From Gemmatimonadaceae bacterium (GTDB lineage: Bacteria; Gemmatimonadota; Gemmatimonadetes; Gemmatimonadales; Gemmatimonadaceae), in assembly GCA_019752115.1 (NCBI GenBank), contig JAIEMN010000009.1:36776-100775 (forward strand): a stretch of DNA of 64,000 nucleotides, written 5' to 3'. The notes under the pieces are model-generated. The model did no database searches and was not told where the DNA came from. It worked only from the letters and a program-made list of their open reading frames with translations. How positions within the stretch are numbered: the first letter of the stretch is position 1; the number at the start of each line of letters is the position of its first letter. A program made the position numbers and the translations under genes. Below are positions 9,068-22,071 of the stretch, piece by piece.

Positions 9068-11394
9068 GTTCGACGGTTCCCACTTCGTCCCGCGTGGAAC
9101 CCCGGGCGGGCGATCCGGCCATCACGCCCGCGCTCGTCGCGGAGCACGGGATCACGGAGTTCGAGTACGAGCGGTTGGTGAACATGCTCGGTCGGACGCC
9201 CACGTTCACCGAGATCGGCGTCGTCAGTGCCCTGTGGAGCGAGCACTGCTCCTACAAGCATTCACGTCCGATGCTCAAGACGCTCCCGACCAAGGCGCCG
9301 TGGGTGCTGCAGGGGCCCGGTGAGAACGCGGGCGTCATCTCGGTCGGCGACGGATGGGCGGTGGCCTTCAAGATCGAGTCGCACAATCACCCTTCGGCGG
9401 TGGAGCCGTATCAGGGCGCCGCAACCGGCGTGGGCGGCATTCTGCGTGACGTCTTCACGATGGGGGCCCGTCCGATCGCGCTGCTGAACTCGCTGCGCTT
9501 CGGGCCGCTCTCGTCGCCGCGTGTGCGCTGGCTCTTCTCCGGCGTGGTGAAGGGGATCGGCGACTACGGCAACTGCGTGGGCGTGCCCACCGTAGGTGGC
9601 GAGGTCGTCTTCGATCCGTCGTACGAAGGCAACCCGCTCGTGAACGCGATGTGCGTGGGGCTCATGCGCGAGGATGAACTCATCCGCGCGGTGGCGAGCG
9701 GGGTCGGCAATCCCATCATGGCGGTGGGCGCACGCACCGGCCGCGATGGCATTCATGGAGCCTCGTTCGCGTCGGAAGATCTGTCGGAAGCGAGCGATGC
9801 CAAGCGCCCCATGGTGCAGGTCGGTGATCCGTTCACCGAGAAGCTGCTGCTGGAGGCGTCGCTGGAGCTGATTCGCAGCGGGCACATTGTGGCCATTCAG
9901 GACATGGGCGCCGCCGGTCTCACGTCGTCCTCGGCGGAAATGGCCGAGCGCGGCGATGTCGGCGTGACGATCGATGTCACGAAGGTCCCGGTGCGCGAGC
10001 AGGGGATGACACCGTACGAGATCCTGCTCTCGGAGTCGCAGGAGCGGATGCTCGTCGTGGCCAAGCAGGGGCACGAGGACGACGTGCGGGCGATTCTCGC
10101 CAAGTGGGACCTCGAAGCCGCCGTCATCGGCGAAGTGATCGCCGAGCCGGTCTATCGCGTGACCGAAGGTGACAAGATCGTCGCCGAGTTCCCGGGCTCG
10201 CGCCTGGTGACGGAGTGCCCGCAGTACGTGCTCGAGCCGCGCGAGAGCGAGGCACTCAAGGCCGCGCGGCACCGCGATCCGCATGCGGTGACGCCGCTGC
10301 CGGAAGAGCGCGATCATAGCTGGACGCTCGAGCGGCTTCTTTCCTCGCCCACGATCGCGAGCAAGCGGTGGGTGTGGCAGCAGTACGATTCGACCGTGCG
10401 GACGAGCACCGTGCGAGGCCCGGGCAGCGATGCCGCGGTGGTGCGCCTGCGCGGGACCGACAAGGCCATCGCGCTGTGCATCGACGGTAACGGCCGGCAC
10501 GTCGCGCTCTCGCCGCGGAATGGCGGCCGCGCCGCGGTGTGTGAGGCGGCGCGCAACGTGGCGTGCACCGGGGCCCGCCCGATGGCGATCACGAACAACC
10601 TCAACTTCGGCAACCCGAAGAAGCCCGAGGTGTACTTCCAGCTCAGCGAAGCCATCAAGGGCATGGGCGAGGCGTGCACAGTCCTCGAGTCGCCGGTGAC
10701 CGGCGGCAACGTCTCGCTGTACAACGAGAATCCGCAGGGCGCCATTCATCCGACGCCGACCATCGGCATGGTGGGACTCATCGAGTCGATGGCCCACGTG
10801 ACGCCGAGTGGCTTCCAGCAGGTGGGCGATGAGATCGTGCTGCTCGGCGAGAACACGGCGGAGCTTGGCGCGAGTGAGTATCTGCTGGCGCTCCACGGGC
10901 TCACGATCGGCGAACCGCCGGTGTGTGATCCGACCCGGGAACGGGCGCTGATCGATGCGCTCTTGGCGGCGATCAAGGCCGGCGCGGTGCGCTCGGCGCA
11001 CGATTGCAGCGACGGTGGCCTGGCAGTTGCGCTCGCGGAGTGCGCGATCCTCAATCGGGAGCAGCTCTTTGGCTTCACGGTGGATCTGTCGGTCTGGGCC
11101 ACCCTGCCCCATCGCGCGCTGCTCTTTGGCGAAGCACATGGACGCGTCGTGGTCTCCACCGCCGATAGCGCCGCGGTGCTGGCCGCTGCGGCGCAGTATG
11201 GCGTACCCGCCCGGGTCATCGGGCGCGTCACGAGCGCCGAGGAAGGCGCCCGGGTGACGATTTCGGACGACACGTTCACGGCTCCCGTGACGTGGCTCGC
11301 GAAGGCGTTTCATGAGGCCATTCCGCAGGCGATGGACGGCGATACGCCGGCCGAGCATGCGGTGTCGGCGTCGCACGCCCCTTCCAACGACTGA
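9064..11394 (+). CDS. purL: Phosphoribosylformylglycinamidine synthase subunit PurL
   Basis: PurL is the synthetase subunit that converts FGAR to FGAM with ATP and ammonia delivered by PurQ. The 776 residues match the small PurL form. Motifs include [35 protein letters not shown] and [16 protein letters not shown] in the first half, and the repeated fold with [13 protein letters not shown] and [15 protein letters not shown] in the second. The ATG overlaps the purQ stop (ATGA). A GGGAG sequence and a 15-base gap separate it from purF. Confidence 0.97.
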   Translation: MSSTVPTSSRVEPRAGDPAITPALVAEHGITEFEYERLVNMLGRTPTFTEIGVVSALWSEHCSYKHSRPMLKTLPTKAPWVLQGPGENAGVISVGDGWAVAFKIESHNHPSAVEPYQGAATGVGGILRDVFTMGARPIALLNSLRFGPLSSPRVRWLFSGVVKGIGDYGNCVGVPTVGGEVVFDPSYEGNPLVNAMCVGLMREDELIRAVASGVGNPIMAVGARTGRDGIHGASFASEDLSEASDAKRPMVQVGDPFTEKLLLEASLELIRSGHIVAIQDMGAAGLTSSSAEMAERGDVGVTIDVTKVPVREQGMTPYEILLSESQERMLVVAKQGHEDDVRAILAKWDLEAAVIGEVIAEPVYRVTEGDKIVAEFPGSRLVTECPQYVLEPRESEALKAARHRDPHAVTPLPEERDHSWTLERLLSSPTIASKRWVWQQYDSTVRTSTVRGPGSDAAVVRLRGTDKAIALCIDGNGRHVALSPRNGGRAAVCEAARNVACTGARPMAITNNLNFGNPKKPEVYFQLSEAIKGMGEACTVLESPVTGGNVSLYNENPQGAIHPTPTIGMVGLIESMAHVTPSGFQQVGDEIVLLGENTAELGASEYLLALHGLTIGEPPVCDPTRERALIDALLAAIKAGAVRSAHDCSDGGLAVALAECAILNREQLFGFTVDLSVWATLPHRALLFGEAHGRVVVSTADSAAVLAAAAQYGVPARVIGRVTSAEEGARVTISDDTFTAPVTWLAKAFHEAIPQAMDGDTPAEHAVSASHAPSND

Positions 11395-11409
11395 TCGGGA
11401 GTTTTCTCC

Positions 11410-12813
11410 ATGTGTGGGATCTTTGGCGTCTACGGGCACACGGATGCGGCCGCGCTCACGCAGCTCGGTTTGTATTCGCTGCAGCACCGCGGCCAGGAGT
11501 CAGCAGGGATCGTGGCGGTGAGCGAGAGCGGCATCGCGCGTGCCAGTCGCGCGATGGGGCTCGTCTCGGAGGGGTTCAGCGAATCCGATATGGAAACGCT
11601 GACGGGCCCCATCGCGATCGGGCACACGCGCTATAGCACGGCCGGGTCGTCGGCGATCGAGAACGCGCAGCCGATCCTGGCGCGCGTGCGGCAGGGGCAC
11701 ATCGCGCTCGCGCACAACGGCAATCTGACGAACGCGGTGGAGCTGCGCCGTGAACTCGAGGACGCCGGGGCGATCTTCGCCAGCACGATGGACTCCGAGG
11801 TCATCGTGCATCGCATTGCCCGCGCCTACGGCAATTCGCCGGAGGAGCGTGTGGCGCGCGCCCTCGCCGGTGTCGAGGGCGCATACTGCCTGCTCGTGCT
11901 GCTCGGCGAGACGGTGATCGTCGCGCGCGATCCGCACGGCTGGCGACCGCTGGTCATGGGGCGCCTCGGCGACAGCATCGTGTTTGCGTCGGAGACGTGC
12001 GCGCTCGATATCGTCGGGGCCACGATCGAGCGGGAGATCGCGCCCGGTGAGATTGTGGCCGTGGACGAACTCGGCCTGCGCACGATGCATGTGCTGCCGT
12101 CGGCGCCGCTCAATCGCTGCGTCTTCGAGCACGTGTACTTCGCGCGCCCCGACAGCAACGTTTTCGGTGGCTCGGTGGATCGTTCGCGGCGCGCGCTCGG
12201 CCGTCAGCTGGCGCGGGAGTGCCCGGCGCCAGGGGCCGAGGTCGTGTTCGCCGTACCCGATTCGTCCAACTCGGCGGCGCTGGGCTTTGCCGAGGAGAGC
12301 GGCGTGCCCTACGAGCTGGCGCTCATCCGTAACCACTACGTCGGGCGCACCTTCATTCAGCCCACGCAGTCGGGGCGCACGGCCAAGGTGAAGGTCAAGT
12401 ACAACCCGGTGCGCGAGCTCATCGAAGGGAAGAGCGTCGTCATGGTCGACGACTCCATCGTGCGCGGGACGACCACCAAGGGCCTTGTGTCGCTGGTGCG
12501 GGCGGCGGGGGCTCGGGAAGTGCATATGCGCGTCTCGAGTGCCCCGATTATCAGCCCGTGCTACTACGGCATCGACACGCCCCGGAAGACCGAGCTGATC
12601 GCGGCGCAGATGACGCACGAGGAACTCGTGCGTCATTTGGGCGTTGACTCCCTCGGGTACCTCTCGATTGACGGCATGCTGACCGCGATGCCGGACGGAC
12701 CGGGGGGATATTGCCATGCCTGCTTCTCCGGTCGGTATCCGACGGCGACTCCGGTCGACGCGGAGCTGCTTCGCGCCGGTGGAGGCATTCCCCTTCCTCT
12801 GGCCGTTGGCTGA
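11410..12813 (+). CDS. purF: Amidophosphoribosyltransferase
   Basis: PurF performs the first committed step of purine synthesis, making phosphoribosylamine from PRPP and glutamine. The 467-residue protein starts MCGIFGVYG, so Cys2 becomes the N-terminal nucleophile with no long propeptide. The glutaminase half has RYSTAGSS and HNGNLTNA. The PRPP loop VVMVDDSIVRGTT lies at about 343-355. The sequence GGGAG lies about 10 bases before the ATG. It is the last purine gene of the run, followed by ppdK. Confidence 0.97.
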   Translation: MCGIFGVYGHTDAAALTQLGLYSLQHRGQESAGIVAVSESGIARASRAMGLVSEGFSESDMETLTGPIAIGHTRYSTAGSSAIENAQPILARVRQGHIALAHNGNLTNAVELRRELEDAGAIFASTMDSEVIVHRIARAYGNSPEERVARALAGVEGAYCLLVLLGETVIVARDPHGWRPLVMGRLGDSIVFASETCALDIVGATIEREIAPGEIVAVDELGLRTMHVLPSAPLNRCVFEHVYFARPDSNVFGGSVDRSRRALGRQLARECPAPGAEVVFAVPDSSNSAALGFAEESGVPYELALIRNHYVGRTFIQPTQSGRTAKVKVKYNPVRELIEGKSVVMVDDSIVRGTTTKGLVSLVRAAGAREVHMRVSSAPIISPCYYGIDTPRKTELIAAQMTHEELVRHLGVDSLGYLSIDGMLTAMPDGPGGYCHACFSGRYPTATPVDAELLRAGGGIPLPLAVG

Positions 12814-12852
12814 TTGCCACCGGCTCGCCCCGCCCCCTTGGAGACCCCGCCT

Positions 12853-15531
<2,679 letters not shown>

Positions 15532-15560
15532 CGCGGTCGGTCCGCGCTGGACCGCCAAAC

Positions 15561-15591
15561 ACGAAGGGCCCGCCAAAAGCGGGCCCTTCGT
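15561..15591. terminator. Bidirectional hairpin between ppdK and ssrA
   Basis: A perfect 13-bp stem, 15561-15573 with 15579-15591, has a CAAAA loop and sits between two convergent genes. It probably ends both transcripts, though only short T runs follow on either strand. Confidence 0.8.
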
Positions 15592-15597
15592 GTTGAG

Positions 15598-15952
15598 TGG
15601 AGGTGAGGGGAATCGAACCCCTGTCCGAGACTAGATCCACCCCAGCTTCTACGTGCGTATTCCATTGATTGAGGTCTCCATCCGCTGGCCAATGGAAAGC
15701 CCACGTCAGGACAAGCCTTCTAGAGTTTCATCTCAGCGCGGAAGGCGCACACCGAGACTAGCCCAGATTTGCGATACTCACGTGCCGCCCCGGGCGGGCT
15801 GCCGCGTGAGCACTGCTACGTAACCCGAAGGTTAGGCAGCGAGCGCGAGGTTGTTGTTCGCGATTGTGATTTTCCCGAGTGTTTTACCAGGTGCTCGAGG
15901 ACCTGGGCACGCTACCAGAGATTCACCAACCCCGTCGAAGCCAGTCACCCCC
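15598..15952 (-). ncRNA. ssrA: Transfer-messenger RNA (tmRNA)
   Basis: tmRNA rescues stalled ribosomes and tags the nascent protein. The 5' end GGGGGTGACTGGCTTCGAC, at 15952 downward, pairs with the 3' end TCACCTCC (15606 to 15599) to form a 7-bp acceptor stem. The T arm carries GGTTCGATTCCCC. The tag reading frame is plainly visible on the minus strand at about 15834-15863 and encodes ANNNLALAA followed by TAA. The CCA end is not encoded. It converges on ppdK, with a shared hairpin between them. Confidence 0.97.
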
Positions 15953-16038
15953 GGTTCGAACGGTCCTGCCCGGCCAACAACGCCGGTCCTGCTTCCTACA
16001 CTACACGACGGATGCCGGTTCCGGCAACTCCGAGCCGG

Positions 16039-17088
16039 TCAGGCGGCCTCGCAGGAGAGCGAGGAGACGTCGGGATCATCCGCCTTCACGCCGCGCGCCA
16101 CGTAGTCGTCGTAGAACGCGAGATAGGTCGAGAAGATCTGCTCCACCTCGGCAAAGTCCCGCACCTGATGCAGCTTGGCGCGGAGTTCTGCCGAATTGGG
16201 CAGCCCCTTCACGTACCATCCGAGATGCTTGCGGAACTCGATCGCCGCGCCGATCGGATCGACTTCGTACTCCTGCACCATCCGCGCGTGCGAAAGGGCC
16301 ACCGCGAAGCGCTCTTGCACGCCCGGCGTCTCGGGCATCGGCTCGCCGTTGATGAGCGCGCGTGCCTGTCGGAACACCCACGGCTGCCCGTAGCTGCCGC
16401 GGCCGATCATGATGCCATCGGCCTTGGTGTGGTCGAGCATCCGCTTCGCATCGTGCGCCGTCTTGATGTCTCCGTTGCCGAGCACCGGGATATCCAGCGC
16501 CTCCGCGACCTGCGCGATCTCATCCCAGTTGGCCATGCCGGTATACATCTGCGTGCGCGTGCGCGCGTGCAGCGTGAACACCTTTGCGCCCGCGTCCTGC
16601 ATGCGCAGAGCGATGCCGACCGGGTCGCGCATCTGTTCGTTCCAGCCGCTCCGCGTCTTCACCGTCACCGGCAGATGCGTGGCCTTGACGACCGCGCGGA
16701 TGATCTCCTGAACCAGATCCAGATCCTTGAGGCACCCCGAGCCGCCATTACGCCGCACGACCTTCTTGACCGGACATCCGAAGTTGATGTCCACGAAGTC
16801 GGGCATGAACAGATCGGTGACCATCGCGGCGGCATCGGCCATCGCCGCCGGATCCGCCCCGAAGATCTGGACGCCAATGGGGCGTTCCTCGGGGGCGAAG
16901 CGCAGTTTGCTGATGGTCGCGACGTTCTCACGGCGGATTCCCTCGGCCGACAAAAACTCGGTCACGACGACGTCCGCCCCATGGGCGTGGCACAGGCGGC
17001 GGAACGGCGACTCGGACACGCCCGCCATCGGCGCCAGATACAATGGCACCGGATTGGGCACGGCGAAGGAAAAAACCTTGCGGGACAT
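16039..17088 (-). CDS. dusB: tRNA-dihydrouridine synthase, DusB type
   Basis: This FMN enzyme reduces uridines in the tRNA D loop. The product is 349 residues and starts with MSRKVFSFAVPNPVPLYLAPMAG. The barrel shows APMAGVSESPFRRL, DINFGCPVKKVVRRNGGSG (conserved active-site Cys in GCP) and HARTRTQMYTGMANW, followed by GNGDI and GRGSYGQPW for FMN phosphate binding. The C-terminal helical tRNA-binding part is present. It lies upstream of ssrA on the same strand and divergent from the ptsN-like gene. Confidence 0.94.
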   Translation of the reverse strand: MSRKVFSFAVPNPVPLYLAPMAGVSESPFRRLCHAHGADVVVTEFLSAEGIRRENVATISKLRFAPEERPIGVQIFGADPAAMADAAAMVTDLFMPDFVDINFGCPVKKVVRRNGGSGCLKDLDLVQEIIRAVVKATHLPVTVKTRSGWNEQMRDPVGIALRMQDAGAKVFTLHARTRTQMYTGMANWDEIAQVAEALDIPVLGNGDIKTAHDAKRMLDHTKADGIMIGRGSYGQPWVFRQARALINGEPMPETPGVQERFAVALSHARMVQEYEVDPIGAAIEFRKHLGWYVKGLPNSAELRAKLHQVRDFAEVEQIFSTYLAFYDDYVARGVKADDPDVSSLSCEAA

Positions 17089-17132
17089 GCAGTTAAAGCT
17101 AGCCACCCCGGATTGGCCCGGCAACGCGCCGG

Positions 17133-17161
17133 TTTGACTCCCGGCGGTTCGTGGATATGTT
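17133..17161 (+). promoter_or_regulatory. Promoter of the ptsN-like gene, probably leaderless
   Basis: TTTGAC at 17133-17138 and TATGTT at 17156-17161 are 17 bases apart. The ATG begins at 17170, nine bases after the -10 box, so the expected transcription start falls on or next to the start codon. There is no room for a Shine-Dalgarno sequence. Confidence 0.55.
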
Positions 17162-17169
17162 ACCGGGCT

Positions 17170-17622
17170 ATGGAACTGCGCGAATTCTTCTCCGAAGACG
17201 CCGTCCAGCTCGAGCTCCAGGGCACGACCAAGGACGAAATTCTCAAGGAACTCATCGGGCTGCTGAAGCTCGATGAGAAGTCCGAGGGCATGCTGTTCAA
17301 GATGCTCAAGCGGCGCGAAAATCTCGGTTCGACCGGGATTGGCCGTGGCATCGCGATCCCGCATTGCCGCTCGCTCGTCGTCAACCGCTTGCGTGTCGCG
17401 TTCGGCCGCAAGAAGGATGGCGTCGACTTCAAGGCGATCGACGACAAGCCGGTCAACTTCTTCTTCCTGATCGTCGCGCCGCCGCTTGAGGTGTCGAACC
17501 AGTACCTCCCGGTGCTCGGCAAGATCGCGCAGTTCAGCAAGGAGAGTGACGTGCCCGGCCGCCTGCTCGAGCTGACGTCGCCCGCCGAGTTCATGGCGCT
17601 CCTCGAGGAGAAGCGCGTCTAG
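17170..17622 (+). CDS. PTS IIA-like protein (PtsN/fructose IIA family)
   Basis: A 150-residue cytoplasmic protein of the PTS EIIA type 2 fold. The phospho-accepting His65 lies in GRGIAIPHCR, preceded by the typical RRENLGSTGIG. The C-terminal half has VDFKAIDDKPVNFFFLIVAPP, as in PtsN regulators. No permease or EIIB gene is nearby, so a regulatory, nitrogen-PTS-like role is more likely than sugar transport. It meets the MATE gene tail to tail with no gap. Expression seems to come from a promoter directly before the ATG. Confidence 0.88.
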   Translation: MELREFFSEDAVQLELQGTTKDEILKELIGLLKLDEKSEGMLFKMLKRRENLGSTGIGRGIAIPHCRSLVVNRLRVAFGRKKDGVDFKAIDDKPVNFFFLIVAPPLEVSNQYLPVLGKIAQFSKESDVPGRLLELTSPAEFMALLEEKRV

Positions 17623-18975
17623 TCAGTGATCGACGACGACGCGCGCGATATCGGCGCGCAGTCGTCGGATCACGCGCCCGCTCTGCAGCAGCGCGGCCGC
17701 CGCGAGGCCGGCCACCAGGCCAACCCAGAGCCCTCGCTCACGTAGGCTCGTGTGAAAGCCGAGCCACCAGCCCAGGGGAATGCCCACGCCCCAGAAGGCG
17801 ACCATGTGCAGGATCGCCGGGATGCGGGTGTCGCCGGTGCCGCGCAGCACGCCGCTCGTCACCGCCTGCAGCCCGTCGAAGACCTGAAACCACCCCGCCA
17901 GCGGAATCAGGCTCGTGGCCACGGCGAACGTCGCCGCTTCGGTGGTATAGAGCGCCGCCAGCGCCCCCGGTGCGCTGATGAACACGACGGCGCTCACGCA
18001 CATCACCCCCGCGCCACAGGCAATCGCCGCGGCGGCATCACGGCGCGCAGCGGGCATGTCCCCACGGCCAATGGCCCGGCCAACGACCGCCGCCGCCGCG
18101 CCCGAGATGCCGAGCGGCACCATGAAGGTGAAGGCCGCCATGTTGAGCGCGATCTCGTGGCCCGCCAGTGACGCCGTGCCCATCCACCCCATGAAGAGCG
18201 CAGTCAGGCCGAAGGCAAAGCTTTCGAAGAACCACTGCACCCCGATGGGCACCCCGATGCGAAGCATGCGCGACATCGGCCCCCACGTCAGCGAGTCGGC
18301 ACGCCACGGACGCAGAGTGGGGCGCAGGACCGGCCAGGCGATCATCAGCAGCACGCCGGCCATCACCCACGTCGAGATCGCCGTGGCAATGCCGGAGCCG
18401 GCGACGCCCAGGGCGGGAGCGCCGCCATTCCCAAAGACCAGCAGCCAGTTCGCCACGGCGTTGACGAGATTGGCCACCAGCGCGGCGAAGAGAATGGGGC
18501 GCACGGGCCCCAGCGCCTGCAGCGTCTGACGCATCACCGCAAAGGCAAAGAACGGGATCGCGCCGAGTGCGCGCCGCCGCGCGTAGACGGCGGTCTGCGA
18601 GACGACCTCCGCGGGTTGCTCCAGCGCCCCCAGGATGGCCTCGCCAGGGGTGAGGACCAGCATGACCACCACGGCGATGGCGAGGGCCAGCACCAAGCCG
18701 CGCTGCACGCCGCGCGCGACGGCGGCCTCGTCGCCGGCACCGACGGCCTGCGCCACCACGGGATCGATGGCGAAGAGCACCCCGATCCCGAATACGCTCA
18801 CGTTGAAGAAGTAGAAGTTGCCCAGCGCGACGGCCGCGATGGCGGCACCGCCCAGGCGCCCGACCATGAGCGTATCCACCACGCCCATCGCCTGAATGCC
18901 GAGATTGATCAGCACGATGGGCAGCGCGACCTGCATCATCTCGCGCAGGTCACGCTGCCAGTCGCGTCCCGTCAC
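17623..18975 (-). CDS. MATE-family multidrug/cation exporter
   Basis: A 450-residue inner membrane protein with about 12 hydrophobic segments and no cleavable signal. The first repeat starts ALPIVLINLGIQAMGVVDTLMVGRLGGAAIAAVALGN, read as two pieces joined by a short loop, and the second repeat starts near GVPIGVQWFFESFAFG. Both are characteristic of the NorM/MATE family, whose members export cationic drugs or metabolites using Na+ or H+ gradients. The substrate cannot be predicted. It lies one base after the amidohydrolase gene and abuts the ptsN-like gene. Confidence 0.93.
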   Translation of the reverse strand: MTGRDWQRDLREMMQVALPIVLINLGIQAMGVVDTLMVGRLGGAAIAAVALGNFYFFNVSVFGIGVLFAIDPVVAQAVGAGDEAAVARGVQRGLVLALAIAVVVMLVLTPGEAILGALEQPAEVVSQTAVYARRRALGAIPFFAFAVMRQTLQALGPVRPILFAALVANLVNAVANWLLVFGNGGAPALGVAGSGIATAISTWVMAGVLLMIAWPVLRPTLRPWRADSLTWGPMSRMLRIGVPIGVQWFFESFAFGLTALFMGWMGTASLAGHEIALNMAAFTFMVPLGISGAAAAVVGRAIGRGDMPAARRDAAAAIACGAGVMCVSAVVFISAPGALAALYTTEAATFAVATSLIPLAGWFQVFDGLQAVTSGVLRGTGDTRIPAILHMVAFWGVGIPLGWWLGFHTSLRERGLWVGLVAGLAAAALLQSGRVIRRLRADIARVVVDH

Positions 18976-18976
18976 G

Positions 18977-20512
18977 TCAGCGCTTCTTGGCGGCGCGGAC
19001 CATGTCGCGGACTTCGCTCAGCAGTCGCTGCGCGTCGTAGGGCACGCCGTCCTTGATCGTCCACGCCACGCCGCCGCCGGCGCCCGCCGCGGCATCGGCG
19101 CGCGGCGGATAGAACACCTTGAGATCCTCGAGCGGATTGCCGTTCAGGATCGCGAGGTCCGCCAGGTAACCGGGGCGCACACGCCCCAGCCGCGAGGCCT
19201 CGCCGAGGATCTGGGCGTTGTTGGCCGTGACATGCTGCAGCGCCTTGATGGGCTGGAACCCTGCTTCCTGATGCAGTTCGAGTTCGCGAATCAGCCCGAA
19301 GCCGTAGATCTGGTAGATGAACCCGGCATCCTCGCCAGCGCCGACCACGCCGCCCATGCGCTCGAAGTCGCGCACGGCCTGGAACCAGATGCGGTAATTC
19401 TCCTTCCAGTACGCTTCGTCGGTGCTGCTCCAGTTCGCGAAGTACGACCCATGATTGGCCGCGTTCGGCTTGAAGTACGTGTCGAGCGTGGGATGCAGAT
19501 ACTCGGCAAACCAGGGCTGCGTTTCCGCGCGCTGCAGATCGCGGCTCGCTTCATAGATCTCGAGCGTCGGGTTCCACGCGACCTTGGCCTTCACCATCGC
19601 CTGCAGCACGTCCTGCAGGCGGCGCGGATCCGCTTCGCGCCACAGGCGGCCCGCCCAGCGGAAGCGCATCCCCTCGTCGGCATAGTTGAAGTTCGACGGG
19701 AAGTGTTGCGCACCATCCGGAATCGCCGCGTCGGGGACCCCGTACCAATGCTCGATGCTCGTCAGGCCAGCCGCCGCCGCATCGAGGGCGTTCGTCTCAT
19801 CCACGGCCATGTGGTGCGCGGTTCCCAGTCCGAGCTTGCGGGCCTCGTCAACGACCGGATAGTACACATCCTTGTCCATGCCGAAGAGCTTGAGCCCGTC
19901 CACGCCCATCGCCTTCAGGTCACGGACGCGCTGCCGCGCTTCCTGTTCATTGCGCGGGATGGGCATGTACGCGTAGCGCGCGTACACGTACAGCCGTGGC
20001 GCGACGATCTCGTTCGCCGCACTCTTGGCCCGCAGCTGCAGCGTCTTCGCGGTCTCGCTGGACACATCACGCACCGTGGTGATGCCCATGCCAAGCCAGA
20101 GCTTCATCTGGTAGTCGAGCGGCTGCGGGATACCCGCGCGCTCATCCTGCACGTGCCCATGGATGTTGATGAGCCCCGGCACGACGTACTTGCCCGTGGC
20201 GTCGATCTCTACGTCCCCCTGCGGACGGCGCGCCGTCCCTTCGCGCATCGCGACCGGATCGAGCGCGACGATATCGACAATCCGGTTGCCTTCCAGGACG
20301 ATGTCCTTCGGGCCCTCGGCCGGGGTGCCATTGCCCTCGATCACCGTCGCGCCCCGAATGACGAGCCGTCGCGGTCGTACGCCGTGCTGCGCCGTCGTGC
20401 GACCAGCCGACGGGCGACCCGCCCCGCCCTGCGCGCGCAGCGCAGGTGATGGCACGAGCGGGCTCACGCTCAGAACAGCCAACAGCGCAACGGCGCAACG
20501 CAGAGGGCGCAT
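18977..20512 (-). CDS. Secreted amidohydrolase (imidazolonepropionase-like family)
   Basis: A 511-residue protein with an N-terminal signal peptide (MRPLRCAVALLAVL, cleavage probably after ALRA near residue 28) and a metal-dependent hydrolase barrel. The first metal motif is INIHGHVQDE (HxH), with AHHMAVDE and SIEHWYG supplying later histidines and AGEDAGF the conserved Asp. Such enzymes hydrolyse cyclic amides or dipeptides in the periplasm; the substrate here is unknown. I chose the ATG at 20512, five bases after guaA ends; an upstream in-frame GTG at 20527 would overlap guaA. It is followed closely by the MATE gene. Confidence 0.88.
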   Translation of the reverse strand: MRPLRCAVALLAVLSVSPLVPSPALRAQGGAGRPSAGRTTAQHGVRPRRLVIRGATVIEGNGTPAEGPKDIVLEGNRIVDIVALDPVAMREGTARRPQGDVEIDATGKYVVPGLINIHGHVQDERAGIPQPLDYQMKLWLGMGITTVRDVSSETAKTLQLRAKSAANEIVAPRLYVYARYAYMPIPRNEQEARQRVRDLKAMGVDGLKLFGMDKDVYYPVVDEARKLGLGTAHHMAVDETNALDAAAAGLTSIEHWYGVPDAAIPDGAQHFPSNFNYADEGMRFRWAGRLWREADPRRLQDVLQAMVKAKVAWNPTLEIYEASRDLQRAETQPWFAEYLHPTLDTYFKPNAANHGSYFANWSSTDEAYWKENYRIWFQAVRDFERMGGVVGAGEDAGFIYQIYGFGLIRELELHQEAGFQPIKALQHVTANNAQILGEASRLGRVRPGYLADLAILNGNPLEDLKVFYPPRADAAAGAGGGVAWTIKDGVPYDAQRLLSEVRDMVRAAKKR

Positions 20513-20517
20513 CGGAG

Positions 20518-22071
20518 TTACTCCCACTCGATGGTGGCGGGGGGCTTGGAGCTGATGTCGTAGACGACGCGATTCACGCCGTCAACTTCGTTGATGATGC
20601 GGTTCGAGATGCGCGCCAGCACGTCGTGTGGGAAGTTGTACCAGTCGGCGGTCATGCCGTCGGTGCTGGTCACGGCACGCAAGGCAATCACATGCTCGTA
20701 CGTGCGGCCATCGCCCATCACGCCCACCGAGCGCACCGGCAGGAACACCGCGAAGGCCTGCCAGATCTCCGGATACAATCCGGCCGCGCGAATCTCTTCG
20801 AGGTAGATCGCGTCGGCGCGGCGCAGGATGTCGAGCGCATGCGGCGACACCTCACCAAGCACGCGGATGGCGAGCCCCGGTCCCGGGAACGGATGGCGAC
20901 CCACCATCTCTTCGGGCAGGCCGAGTTCGCGCCCCACATTGCGGACTTCATCCTTGAACAGCTCACGCAGCGGCTCGATGAGCTGGAACTTCATGTCCTT
21001 CGGCAACCCGCCCACGTTGTGGTGCGTCTTGATCGTGGCCGATGGGCCGCCCTTCGCACTCACCGATTCGATCACGTCCGGATACAGCGTGCCCTGCACC
21101 AGGAACGCCGCATCCTTGCCGGCGTCCGCCGACGCCGCTTCGAACACGCGAATGAAGTGCTCGCCAATGATCTTGCGCTTCCGCTCCGGTTCGCCGACGC
21201 CGGCCAGCGCCGTCAGGAAGCGCTCTTCAGCGCGCACCGTAATGAGCCGGATCCCCAGATGCTCACCCATCGTGCGTTCGACCTGCTCACGCTCGTGCAA
21301 GCGCAGCAGACCGGTGTCCACGAAGATGCAGGTGAGCTGATCGCCGATCGCCTTGTGCACCAGTGCGGCCGCGACACTCGAGTCCACACCGCCCGACAAG
21401 CCGCAAATCACCTGCTTGTCGCCGACGAGTGCCCGGATCTTCTCGACTTCCATGTCGATGAAGTGCCCCGGCGTCCAATCCGGCGTGCAATGGCACACCC
21501 CAAAGAGGAAGTTCTGGATGATCTCGGCGCCGCGCACCGTGTGGTGCACTTCGGAGTGAAACTGAATCGCGTAGATCGGCTTCGTGGTGTGGCGGAAACC
21601 GGCGCAGGTGTGTCCGCTGTGGGCCGTGGCGACGTAGCCAGGCGGCACCTGCTCCACATGATCGCCATGGCTCATCCAGACGGTCGTCTTCTCGCCGGCG
21701 CCAAAGCCGGCGAAGAGCCCCGCGGCCTCATCGACCGTGACCTCCGCGCGGCCGTACTCCCTGCGACCACCACCGACCACCGCCCCGCCTTCGAGGTGCG
21801 CGATCAGCTGCATCCCGTAGCAGACGCCCAGCACCGGCGCGATATCGAGGAGCTCGCGCGGGACCGTCGGCGCGCCCTCGTCCGTCACCGAGCTCGGACC
21901 ACCCGAGAGAATGATGCCGGTGGGCTTCCACTCGCGAATCCACTCGAGGGACTTGGTGGGCGGGTGAATCTCGGAGTAGACACGCGCCTCGCGGACGCGG
22001 CGCGCAATGAGCTGCGTGAACTGCGAACCGCAGTCGAGAATGAGAATGCGGCTGGTCGTCGGGTTCTGCAT
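20518..22071 (-). CDS. guaA: GMP synthase (glutamine-hydrolysing)
   Basis: GuaA aminates XMP to GMP, using ammonia from glutamine. The 517 residues comprise an N-terminal class I glutaminase (Cys84 in GVCYGMQL; His/Glu in IQFHSEVHH), the ATP pyrophosphatase domain with P-loop [12 protein letters not shown], and the C-terminal dimerisation domain ending in PPATIEWE, a family hallmark. The ATG shares one base with the stop of the upstream phosphodiesterase (TGATG). It is far from the plus-strand pur genes and on the opposite strand. Confidence 0.97.
   Translation of the reverse strand: MQNPTTSRILILDCGSQFTQLIARRVREARVYSEIHPPTKSLEWIREWKPTGIILSGGPSSVTDEGAPTVPRELLDIAPVLGVCYGMQLIAHLEGGAVVGGGRREYGRAEVTVDEAAGLFAGFGAGEKTTVWMSHGDHVEQVPPGYVATAHSGHTCAGFRHTTKPIYAIQFHSEVHHTVRGAEIIQNFLFGVCHCTPDWTPGHFIDMEVEKIRALVGDKQVICGLSGGVDSSVAAALVHKAIGDQLTCIFVDTGLLRLHEREQVERTMGEHLGIRLITVRAEERFLTALAGVGEPERKRKIIGEHFIRVFEAASADAGKDAAFLVQGTLYPDVIESVSAKGGPSATIKTHHNVGGLPKDMKFQLIEPLRELFKDEVRNVGRELGLPEEMVGRHPFPGPGLAIRVLGEVSPHALDILRRADAIYLEEIRAAGLYPEIWQAFAVFLPVRSVGVMGDGRTYEHVIALRAVTSTDGMTADWYNFPHDVLARISNRIINEVDGVNRVVYDISSKPPATIEWE

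Noticed and set aside
9262..11487. A 741-codon minus-strand open frame
   Set aside because: It is antisense to purL; composition is typical of a shadow frame.
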